Origin: Brevundimonas sp.
GTDB taxonomy: Bacteria > Pseudomonadota > Alphaproteobacteria > Caulobacterales > Caulobacteraceae
Assembly: GCA_020253595.1 (NCBI GenBank)
Contig: JADCBH010000229.1
Location: forward strand, 1 to 5,065
Length of the DNA stretch: 5,065 nt
Direction of reading: 5' to 3'
Part shown: positions 1 through 5,002 of the stretch, piece after piece
Layout of the letters: every line of letters starts with the position of its first letter
How positions within the stretch are numbered: the first letter of the stretch is position 1
The notes under the pieces: generated by a model
What the model saw: only the letters and a program-made list of their open reading frames with translations
Database searches by the model: none
Told to the model about the DNA's origin: nothing
Position numbers and translations under genes: made by a program

Positions 1-287
1 ATATCTGGACCCCGCCGATGAACCTGAAGGATGACCTGGACGATCTGGCAGCGATATCCTGCGCGCTGGACCTCGTGATCGGGCCCGGCATTGCAGGCAC
101 CAACATCGCGGCAGCGGCGGGAGCCCGGACCTGGCTGATCCATGCGCCGGACGACTGGCACCTGCTTGCGACCGAACGCTATCCCTTCTATCCGCGCGTC
201 CGGACGTTCGCGACCGGGGGCTTTGATGGATGGCCGAGGGCGATCGCCGAGGTTCGTGCGGCGCTCGAGGCCGAAGTCGCCGGCTGA
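1..287 (+). CDS. TPR/GT9-like glycosyltransferase, C-terminal fragment (5' end outside window)
   Basis: The reading frame is open from the window edge (first full codon at position 3) to TGA 285-287, so this is the last ~94 residues of a longer protein. The ATG at 18 is probably internal, because it has no Shine-Dalgarno sequence and the family signature begins right after it. The stretch DLVIGPGIAGTNIAAAAGA, followed by a TWLIHAPDDW-like strand and a YPFYPRVRTF motif, matches the nucleotide-sugar-binding C-terminal half of heptosyltransferase-like (GT9-fold) domains. In alphaproteobacteria such domains are often fused behind tetratricopeptide repeats. In those families the equivalent segment reads 'DLVIS.dt..aHlAgAlG'. 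By family these are cytoplasmic glycosyltransferases acting on surface polysaccharide or flagellin; the acceptor here cannot be told. The TPR part, if present, is upstream and unseen. Family call fairly sure, substrate unknown. Confidence 0.7.
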   Translation, partial: IWTPPMNLKDDLDDLAAISCALDLVIGPGIAGTNIAAAAGARTWLIHAPDDWHLLATERYPFYPRVRTFATGGFDGWPRAIAEVRAALEAEVAG

Positions 288-288
288 A

Positions 289-314
289 GGAACGCCGAGG
301 CAAAGAGCTGCGTT
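289..314 (+). promoter_or_regulatory. Candidate EcfG (SigT/RpoE2-type) general stress promoter
   Basis: GGAAC at 289-293 and CGTT at 311-314 are separated by exactly 17 nt. This matches the published alphaproteobacterial EcfG consensus GGAAC-N16/17-CGTT. It lies just after the stop codon of the upstream gene and 25 nt before the ATG of the small protein at 340, which would give a leader of roughly 20 nt. The placement fits a dedicated promoter for that gene. This is a consensus match only; nine fixed positions at a fixed spacing in the right place make chance unlikely but not impossible. Confidence 0.65.
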
Positions 315-339
315 GATCTCCCACACACGGAGACGATCA

Positions 340-570
340 ATGACACACATTGATGCCCTGAACGCCGTCGCCAGAGGCTCTGCTGGCAAGGATGATCACG
401 ACGTAGACGGTACGCCTGCCCGCCGCGCTTCCCCTCTGAGCGAAAGCAAGCACGATCACCTGGCAGATCACGAGCAGGGAGCCGAGAACCGGCAAGAGGC
501 CCTGGTCGACGAAGGCGTGGAAGAGACCTTTCCCGCCAGCGACCCTGTCTCGGCCAAACGCATCACCTGA
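340..570 (+). CDS. Small hydrophilic protein with C-terminal FPASDP motif, likely stress-induced
   Basis: This is a 76-residue protein beginning MTHIDALN. The ATG at 340 is chosen over the upstream in-frame ATG at 142 because GGAGA at 329-333 lies 6-7 nt upstream, and because the longer reading would overlap the preceding gene antagonistically. The protein is highly charged, rich in Asp, Glu, His and Lys, with no membrane segment or signal peptide, and is probably largely disordered in its first 50 residues. Residues 57-71 (VDEGVEETFPASDPVS region) carry the 'EE[ST]FPASDP' motif shared by many short, uncharacterised proteobacterial proteins; no biochemical function is known to me for it. The EcfG-type promoter directly upstream suggests production in stationary phase or under osmotic, oxidative or desiccation stress. 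Real gene: likely, from the RBS, promoter and conserved motif. Function: unknown. Confidence 0.8.
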   Translation: MTHIDALNAVARGSAGKDDHDVDGTPARRASPLSESKHDHLADHEQGAENRQEALVDEGVEETFPASDPVSAKRIT

Positions 571-605
571 CGCGGCAAACTGATCGTTGTTAACCGGCCG
601 CGTCA
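568..605 (+). terminator. 9-bp inverted repeat at the stop codon of the small protein; possible terminator hairpin
   Basis: TGACGCGGC (568-576) and GCCGCGTCA (597-605) are perfect reverse complements separated by 20 nt. The left arm starts with the TGA stop codon of the small gene. The GC-rich stem could end or pause the stress transcript before the MoxR gene. No U-tract follows, so it is not a classical intrinsic terminator; a mRNA-stabilising hairpin or protein-binding site is equally possible. Confidence 0.35.
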
Positions 606-640
606 TCGGCTAGGGCTGGCTCAAGCAACCGGAGCCAATC

Positions 641-1513
641 ATGTCGCGGCCGACCGACCGGTTCGAGGGCACCTCGGACTACATCGCCACCCAGGACCTG
701 AAGATCGCCGTCAATGCGGCCGTCACCCTGGAGCGGCCCTTGCTGATCAAGGGCGAGCCGGGAACGGGAAAGACGGTTCTGGCCTATGAACTGGCCAAGG
801 CGCTGAACGCGCCGCTCATCACCTGGCACGTCAAGTCGACGACCAAGGCCCACAACGGTCTCTATGAGTATGACGCCGTCAGCCGTCTGCGTGACAGCCA
901 GCTGGGCGACGAGCGGGTTCACGATGTCCGCAACTATCTGAAGCCCGGCAAGCTGTGGGAGGCCTTCACCAGCCCCGTGCGCCCGGTCTTGCTGATCGAT
1001 GAGATCGACAAGGCGGACATCGAGTTCCCCAACGACCTGCTGCAGGAACTCGACCGGATGGAGTTCTTCGTTCAGGAGACCGGCGAGACGATCAAGGCGG
1101 ACGTGCGCCCCGTCGTGGTCATCACATCAAACAACGAGAAGGAGCTGCCGGACGCTTTCCTGCGGCGCTGCTTCTTCCACTATATCCGCTTCCCCGACGA
1201 CGCGACCATGAAGGCCATCGTCGAAGTCCAGTTCCCTGGGATCAAGCCGCGTCTCGTTAGTGAAGCTCTGAAGAGCTTCTACGAGATCCGCGACACGCCA
1301 GGGCTGAAGAAAAAGCCTTCGACATCGGAGCTTCTGGACTGGCTGAAGCTGCTGATGGTTGATGACGTTCAGCCAGAAACGCTGCGCGAAACCCACCCGC
1401 ACAAGTTGATCCCGCCTCTGCACGGAGCTCTATTGAAGAACGAGCAAGACGTTCACCTGTTCGAGCGACTCGCCTTCCTCAATCGTCGCGAAGGCGCGCG
1501 GCCGGGCGGCTAG
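641..1513 (+). CDS. MoxR-family AAA+ ATPase
   Basis: This is a full-length 290-residue AAA+ protein. The start is ATG 641 with GGAG at 631-634, 6 nt upstream. Walker A is GEPGTGKT at residues 38-45. Walker B is LLIDE at 117-121, continuing as IDKAD. The sensor-1 strand is VVVITSNNEKELPDAF at about 158-173, with the arginine pair RR at 175-176 in the arginine-finger position. The C-terminal lid domain spans about 190-285 and ends in the ERLAFLNRREG pattern usual for this subgroup. MoxR ATPases are cytoplasmic hexameric chaperone-like motors that usually act with a VWA-domain protein in metal-cofactor insertion or complex maturation (for example the CoxD/CoxE type). Here the next gene is a lipoprotein-like protein, not a VWA protein, so the partner, if any, is elsewhere. 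The family is certain; the client is unknown. Confidence 0.95.
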   Translation: MSRPTDRFEGTSDYIATQDLKIAVNAAVTLERPLLIKGEPGTGKTVLAYELAKALNAPLITWHVKSTTKAHNGLYEYDAVSRLRDSQLGDERVHDVRNYLKPGKLWEAFTSPVRPVLLIDEIDKADIEFPNDLLQELDRMEFFVQETGETIKADVRPVVVITSNNEKELPDAFLRRCFFHYIRFPDDATMKAIVEVQFPGIKPRLVSEALKSFYEIRDTPGLKKKPSTSELLDWLKLLMVDDVQPETLRETHPHKLIPPLHGALLKNEQDVHLFERLAFLNRREGARPGG

Positions 1514-1578
1514 AGAAACGCCACTTTCTGCACATGTGGTGGACAGATATCGTCAGGTGCCTTACCGCGATTTCACTG

Positions 1579-1599
1579 GAACAACGGCTGTTTTTGTTC
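1579..1599. promoter_or_regulatory. Inverted repeat GAACAA-N9-TTGTTC, possible operator
   Basis: GAACAA (1579-1584) and TTGTTC (1594-1599) are perfect inverted arms 9 nt apart, centred about 38 nt before the start of the lipoprotein-like gene. They lie in the only sizeable gap between it and the MoxR gene (1514-1626), which should contain its promoter. A dimeric repressor site is possible, but a short inverted repeat of this size can arise by chance. No convincing -35/-10 pair was seen in this gap. Confidence 0.25.
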
Positions 1600-1626
1600 G
1601 AGAGATAGGGTGAAAGGACCGCCAGA

Positions 1627-2499
1627 ATGCGTTTCCCAGCCCTCGTCCCGATCTGCTTTGCCACTCTGCTGACGGCCGCCTGCGACGGCGAGAACTCGGT
1701 CAGTATCTCGGCCACCGAGACGCAGACCGGCGAACGGGGCGTGCTGAGGGTCATCGACACCCTGCAGTGTCCCGAGACCATTGGCGTTCTGACCCGCAAG
1801 GGCTCGGCCCACGACGGCGGAGATCAGTGCCTCTACACCGGGCCACGGGGCGCCGAGGTGTCGCTCAAGCTGGTTCGGCTCGATGATCAGCCGATCGAGA
1901 CGATCCTGGACCGCTTCGAGCAGGACCTGATGCGCTCCATGCCGCACACAGCGGCGTCACTGGCGGCCTCTGGCGAGGCGTCCGAGCAGCGCGCCGAAGC
2001 AGAATCGGCCTCGGCCGGGGCCCGGGCTGCTGCGGATGAAGCGGGCGACGCCGCAGCCGATGCCTCCGGCGAAAGTGCCAGGGTGCGAATGCCGGGGGTG
2101 GCCGTGGATGCCGAGGGCGACCGGGCCAACGTCCGCCTGCCAGGCCTGACGGTCGACGCGCAGGGCGATCAGGCCAGCGTCCGCATCGGCGGCTTCTCTA
2201 TCGAGGCCGATGACGCCAGCGGCAGCGTCGATGTCTCATCCGCAGACGATACCGTCAGCGTTCAGGCACGCGATGATGCCGCAGAGATCCGCACTCGCGT
2301 GCCTGGCGACGCGGTGCGCACCACCTATATCCTGACTGACAATCGACCCGCGGACGAGGGCTGGCGTTTGGTCGGCTTTGAAGCGCGCGGCCCGAGCGGC
2401 GGTCCTGTCGTGATCGCCGTGGTCCACGCCAAGGACCGGAACAGTGACGGCGTGTTCGATTCTGCCAAGGACCTCGTGACCCTGAACGTCGGCGAATAG
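1627..2499 (+). CDS. Putative lipoprotein with 16-residue tandem repeats and a calcium-loop-like motif
   Basis: This 290-residue protein starts at ATG 1627, with AAAGGA at 1613-1618, 8 nt upstream. Residues 1-18 form a short hydrophobic signal, followed by LTAAC at 15-19. This resembles a lipobox, although Thr at -3 is atypical, so either a lipoprotein or a plain secreted protein is possible. Residues 45-85 hold a small domain with a Cys pair (C48, C68) that could form a disulfide. Residues 109-150 are an Ala/Glu/Ser-rich, probably helical or flexible linker. Residues 150-197 are three 16-residue repeats of the type 'xAxVRxPGhxVDAxGD', with a weaker continuation to about 228. The C-terminal domain (229-290) contains DRNSDGVFD at 270-278, resembling a DxNxDGxxD calcium loop. 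I do not recognise a named family. The protein is predicted to be exported to the envelope; its function is unknown. Confidence 0.8.
   Translation: MRFPALVPICFATLLTAACDGENSVSISATETQTGERGVLRVIDTLQCPETIGVLTRKGSAHDGGDQCLYTGPRGAEVSLKLVRLDDQPIETILDRFEQDLMRSMPHTAASLAASGEASEQRAEAESASAGARAAADEAGDAAADASGESARVRMPGVAVDAEGDRANVRLPGLTVDAQGDQASVRIGGFSIEADDASGSVDVSSADDTVSVQARDDAAEIRTRVPGDAVRTTYILTDNRPADEGWRLVGFEARGPSGGPVVIAVVHAKDRNSDGVFDSAKDLVTLNVGE
2074..2217 (+). repeat. Three tandem 48-bp coding repeats (16 residues each) in the lipoprotein-like gene
   Basis: The repeat units encode residues 150-165, 166-181 and 182-197. The aligned positions are: V at unit position 4; R at 5; a hydrophobic residue at 6; P or G, then G, at 7-8; alternating hydrophobics at 9 and 11; D or E at 12; A at 13; and an acidic or polar end. 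The alternating pattern suggests a beta-strand-and-turn repeat, such as a small beta-solenoid or hairpin stack. Units 1 and 2 are most alike and unit 3 has diverged, which points to older internal duplication rather than a recent slippage event. Confidence 0.7.
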
Positions 2500-2502
2500 G
2501 GG

Positions 2503-2529
2503 ATCCCGGCTTGATCCTGGCTGCCGGAT
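2503..2529 (+). terminator. Short hairpin between the lipoprotein-like gene and the HD hydrolase
   Basis: ATCCCGGC (2503-2510) pairs with GCCGGAT (2523-2529) with a single bulged C and a 12-nt loop, starting 3 nt after the lipoprotein-like stop codon. It may be a weak terminator or RNA-end structure; no U-tract follows. It overlaps the most upstream candidate ATG (2528) of the next gene, which argues against that ATG being used. Confidence 0.3.
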
Positions 2530-3232
2530 GGGTCACCTGACCCGCCGACCGACAGGATTACATGCCTTGGACGCCACGCCCGCCCGAAAGCCCGCTCGCC
2601 GCGCCGCCTCCAGGCCTGCGCCTCGCGCGTGGCAGAGAATGCTGTCGGGCAGACGCCTGGATCTGCTCGACCCCTCCCCTTTCGACATCGAGATCGAGGA
2701 TATCGCCCACGGCCTGGCCCGAGTTGCCCGCTGGAACGGCCAGACGATTGGCGAGCACGCCTTCTCGGTGGCCCAGCACTCCTGTGTGGTGGAGGAACTC
2801 GCAGCCCATATCCACCCGGGTCTGGAACCCAGATGGCGGCTGGCCGCCCTGCTTCACGACGCCTCCGAGTACGTGATCGGCGACATGATCTCGCCGTTCA
2901 AGGCGGCGCTGGGCGTCAGCTACAAGGCTTTCGAGACGCGGCTGGAGGACGCCATCCACGTCCGCTTTGGCTTGCCGGTGAAGACACCGGTCGAGATCAA
3001 GAAACTGATCAAGGCAGCCGACAAGGCCTGCGCTTACTTCGAGGCGACACAATTGGCCGGTTTCACCGAGCCGGAGGCGCTGGGCTTCTTTGGAGCGCCG
3101 CCCGCGCGCTACCACCTGACCATCGACCCGCTTCCACCGGCACAGGCCCAGGCGCGATACGTCGAACGCTACCGCATCCTGTCCGAGGCCATGGGCGTCC
3201 TGCCTGGCCCTGATGCCTGGCATACGGAATAG
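2528..3232 (+). CDS. YfbR-like HD-domain phosphohydrolase (5'-deoxynucleotidase family)
   Basis: Numbered from ATG 2528 this is 234 residues. The conserved part begins near residue 32 (PRAWQRMLSGRRLDLLDP). The HD metal site matches E. coli YfbR: H84 (in AQHS), H110-D111 (in LLHDASE), E114, D119 (in GDM) and D165 (in KAADKACAY), with the following 'SPFK' loop also conserved. YfbR enzymes are cytoplasmic metal-dependent phosphatases that remove the 5'-phosphate from deoxynucleoside monophosphates; the substrate here is inferred. Residues 1-31 are Arg/Ala/Pro-rich and unlike the family. ATG 2528 has no Shine-Dalgarno and sits in a hairpin. The in-frame TTG at 2567 has AGGA 9 nt upstream and is a plausible alternative start. 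The gene is followed after 3 nt by the NAD regulator gene, so the two are almost surely co-transcribed. Confidence 0.9.
   Translation: MGHLTRRPTGLHALDATPARKPARRAASRPAPRAWQRMLSGRRLDLLDPSPFDIEIEDIAHGLARVARWNGQTIGEHAFSVAQHSCVVEELAAHIHPGLEPRWRLAALLHDASEYVIGDMISPFKAALGVSYKAFETRLEDAIHVRFGLPVKTPVEIKKLIKAADKACAYFEATQLAGFTEPEALGFFGAPPARYHLTIDPLPPAQAQARYVERYRILSEAMGVLPGPDAWHTE
2554..2557 (+). promoter_or_regulatory. Shine-Dalgarno-like AGGA that bears on the HD hydrolase start
   Basis: AGGA at 2554-2557 is the only Shine-Dalgarno-like element near the start of the HD hydrolase. It is 4 nt before an ATG at 2562 that is in a different frame from the enzyme, and 9 nt before an in-frame TTG at 2567. It favours a TTG start, or hints at a base error or frameshift in the N-terminal region. 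Confidence 0.35.
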
Positions 3233-3235
3233 ACC

Positions 3236-4177
3236 ATGAGCTGGGGTGGGGAGCACGGTGTCCGGATCAGCCTGTCAGCCGTCGTCATGGCGCTGCGCTC
3301 GGGTCGGCTTTGTGCCCTGACCACCGAGACGGCTGACGGCGAACTGGCCCTGCCGTTCGGCCCCTTCGACCCCGCCAACGACCGGACTTTCGAGCGCGCG
3401 CTTCGCGCGTTCGTGACCGCCCAGACGGGCTTCACGCTCGGCTTCGTCGAGCAGCTGTATACCTTCGGCGACGCGGGACGGGACGCCCCGAGAGCGACGC
3501 CTGGACCGGACCGGCGGCGCGAGATCTCGGTCGGCTACCTCGCCCTTACGACAGACGCCGTGGACATGACCCCGCCGGGTGCCCGCTGGACGTCGGTGCT
3601 GGAGCTGTTTCCCTGGGAAGACCGCCGCGGCAGCGGTCAGGCGGCGCAGGGCGTGATCGCGGCCGGACTGATGCAATGGGCCGCCGGTGACGCGCGACGG
3701 CTCGCGCGGATCGAGGCCCTGTTCGCAACCGGCCCGTCACAGCGCTGGGACGAGGCTCGCGTTCTTGAGCGGTTCGAGCTGCTCTACGAAGCCGGCCTCG
3801 TGGCGGAAGCGGCGCGGGACCGCGAGGACGCCTGTCCCCTGCCCCTCGGCGACCGGCCCATGGCGTCCGATCACCGACGCATCCTGGCCACCGGCCTGGG
3901 TCGCCTGCGCAGCAAGCTGCGCTACCGGCCTGTTCTGTTCGAGCTCACGCCAGAGACCTTCACCCTGTCCGAACTGCAGGCGGCGGCGGAGGCGGTCGTG
4001 GCCCTCAGCCTGCACAAGCAGAACTTCCGCAGGGGCGTCGAACGCACGGGCCTGGTCGCTGCGACCGGTCGGCTGTCGACCGGCACGGGCGGACGACCCG
4101 CCGAACTCTTCCGCTATACGGGGGCCTCCAATTCGGACGGTCAGGCCGCCGGCCTGGCGCTTCCCGCCCTTCGCTGA
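3236..4177 (+). CDS. NadQ/NrtR-type NAD regulator: Nudix-like domain plus winged helix
   Basis: This is a 313-residue cytoplasmic protein with two domains. Residues 9-150 form a Nudix fold; the LYTFGDAGRD (74-83) and ISVGYLAL (97-104) segments are typical of ADP-ribose-pyrophosphatase-like and NrtR Nudix domains. The Nudix box at about 42-66 (GPFDPANDRTFERALRAF then TGF) has lost the catalytic REx2EE acids, so it should bind rather than cleave its ligand. Residues 231-294 form a winged helix with the NrtR-like signatures RPVLFELTPETFTLSELQ, KQNFRRGVERTGLV and GRPAELFRY. Family members are transcriptional repressors of NAD biosynthesis genes that sense NAD-related metabolites. The start is ATG 3236, 3 nt after the HD hydrolase stop, with a weak ACGGA upstream, suggesting translational coupling. 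No NAD-pathway gene is in the window, so its targets are inferred to be elsewhere. NadQ (COG4111) is the likeliest precise name. Confidence 0.85.
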   Translation: MSWGGEHGVRISLSAVVMALRSGRLCALTTETADGELALPFGPFDPANDRTFERALRAFVTAQTGFTLGFVEQLYTFGDAGRDAPRATPGPDRRREISVGYLALTTDAVDMTPPGARWTSVLELFPWEDRRGSGQAAQGVIAAGLMQWAAGDARRLARIEALFATGPSQRWDEARVLERFELLYEAGLVAEAARDREDACPLPLGDRPMASDHRRILATGLGRLRSKLRYRPVLFELTPETFTLSELQAAAEAVVALSLHKQNFRRGVERTGLVAATGRLSTGTGGRPAELFRYTGASNSDGQAAGLALPALR

Positions 4178-4206
4178 TCCGCCAACCGCCCCGACCAACT
4201 TCCGGC

Positions 4207-4235
4207 TTGCGGTGACCCCGCCGCACGACTAGAGA
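4207..4235 (+). promoter_or_regulatory. Possible promoter for tRNA-Ser
   Basis: TTGCGG (4207-4212) and TAGAGA (4230-4235, within GACTAGAGA) are spaced by 17 nt. They partly resemble the alphaproteobacterial housekeeping TTGAC -35 and GCTAnA-type -10. Transcription would begin near 4242, about 30 nt before the tRNA. The match is weak (three of six positions at the -35), but it is the best candidate in the gap 4178-4270. Confidence 0.35.
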
Positions 4236-4264
4236 AGCGCCTCGCTTTCAACCAAGCGCTTGGT
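4235..4264. repeat. Nested palindromes in the tRNA-Ser leader
   Basis: AAGCG (4235-4239) and CGCTT (4243-4247) form a tight 3-nt-loop inverted repeat. They are followed at once by the perfect 14-bp palindrome ACCAAGCGCTTGGT (4251-4264), which repeats the same AAGCG/CGCTT core. The tRNA begins 6 nt later. The core could form alternative RNA hairpins, end readthrough from the NAD regulator gene, or bind a dimeric protein. Confidence 0.5.
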
Positions 4265-4270
4265 CCCTGC

Positions 4271-4360
<90 letters not shown>

Positions 4361-4429
4361 CCACCTAATCTAAACCCTTGTAATGTAGGCTTTTTCATTC
4401 AGGCGCGGCATCACGCCCTAACTCCTGCC

Positions 4430-4469
4430 CCAACATCGGCCGCCACGTGAGACCGTGCCGATTTGTTGG
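4430..4469. repeat. Bulged inverted repeat in the gap after tRNA-Ser
   Basis: CCAACATCGGC (4430-4440) pairs with GCCGATTTGTTGG (4457-4469), apart from a 2-nt bulge. The 16-nt loop contains the palindrome CACGTG (4444-4449). It lies in the 164-nt non-coding stretch 4361-4524, where no gene is otherwise visible. It may be a transcript hairpin or a protein-binding site. Confidence 0.4.
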
Positions 4470-4490
4470 CATTTGTTGACATTGGCCGAC
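4461..4490 (+). repeat. Three tandem 10-bp repeats upstream of the unknown small gene
   Basis: ATTTGTTGGC (4461-4470), ATTTGTTGAC (4471-4480) and the degenerate ATTGGCCGAC (4481-4490) lie head to tail with a period of one helical turn. They end 34 nt before the ATG at 4525. TTGACA at 4476-4481 inside the array is a perfect -35 hexamer, but the -10 position 17 nt later is poor (GTCCAT). A regulator-binding array over a promoter is possible. Confidence 0.4.
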
Positions 4491-4524
4491 CACCGAAGGT
4501 CCATGAAGGCTGGAGGACGTTCAA

Positions 4525-4992
4525 ATGATTGCCACGCTCGCAGCCGTTGTCGCGTTCCAGGCCATGTCCCAAGCCGAACTGATCCACGAGGGCGGCCAGA
4601 TCGGGCGGGCGTCGGTCGCTATGGGGCTGTGCTCCCGCATTGGCTACACCGTCTCCAGCGACATGGGGGAGCGATGGGCGGAGGACTTCGGCCAGCGGGC
4701 GACCGCCTCGGGGTGGTCTGAGGACGTAGCGAGGGCCGCTATTCACATGGGCGTCAGGACTGAGGTAGCCGAGATGGACTTTCGCTCGCCAGAGCCCGGC
4801 CTTTCCGCTCAGCAACTCAGGGACTTCGCAGCGGACATGGTCAACCGCATGAAGGCCCGTTGCCACCGGCTGGCGTCGGAGCATGCCGGACTGATAGGCA
4901 ATCTGGATCAGGGCGACCGGAACGCCGACGCCGAACTCGCCATCAGGCTCTGTCAGCCCAAACTTAGCCTGGCGGTAAGGCCAACTGGCTAA
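4525..4992 (+). CDS. Unknown, probably exported small protein whose 3' end is replaced by an IS6 element
   Basis: The frame runs 155 residues from ATG 4525, which has a strong GGAGGA (4512-4517) 7 nt upstream. Residues 1-17 (MIATLAAVVAFQAMSQA) look like a short signal peptide with a possible cleavage after SQA. The rest is soluble and mostly helical in character, with Cys at 36, 113 and 143. I do not recognise a family. The IS6 left end appears to begin at 4946, inside codon 141. Residues from about 141 onward (RLCQPKLSLAVRPTG, including C143) are therefore encoded by IS sequence, and the native C-terminus is lost. The product is about 140 native residues plus a short IS-derived tail. It may be a broken gene, or it may still be partly functional if little was removed. 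It lies just downstream of tRNA-Ser, a typical place for acquired genes. Confidence 0.6.
   Translation: MIATLAAVVAFQAMSQAELIHEGGQIGRASVAMGLCSRIGYTVSSDMGERWAEDFGQRATASGWSEDVARAAIHMGVRTEVAEMDFRSPEPGLSAQQLRDFAADMVNRMKARCHRLASEHAGLIGNLDQGDRNADAELAIRLCQPKLSLAVRPTG
4964..4992. repeat. Hairpin inside the IS6 left end
   Basis: TTAGCC-TGG (4964-4972) pairs with CCA (4981-4983) and GGCTAA (4987-4992), with an 8-nt loop and a 3-nt bulge. It lies between the terminal repeat and the transposase start. It could limit readthrough transcription into the transposase or act as a subterminal site. Confidence 0.3.
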
Positions 4993-5002
4993 CTCCGCCC
5001 GC

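Noticed and set aside
142..339. Upstream extension of the 76-residue protein to ATG 142
   Set aside because: The extension overlaps the glycosyltransferase 3' end in another frame and is Arg/Ser-rich shadow sequence; the Shine-Dalgarno and promoter point to 340.
1579..1599. LexA-type SOS box
   Set aside because: Alphaproteobacterial LexA sites are direct repeats GTTC-N7-GTTC; here the arms are inverted and the spacing is wrong.
1578..1602. GGAAC upstream of the lipoprotein-like gene as a second EcfG promoter
   Set aside because: The sequence 16-17 nt downstream reads CGAG/GAGA, not CGTT, so the -10 element is missing.
2558..3256. 232-residue minus-strand frame opposite the HD hydrolase
   Set aside because: Mirror frame of a GC-rich gene; the + strand carries complete HD-family motifs.
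4375..4395. T-run after tRNA-Ser as an intrinsic terminator
   Set aside because: GGCTTTTTC is present, but no stable GC stem directly precedes it.
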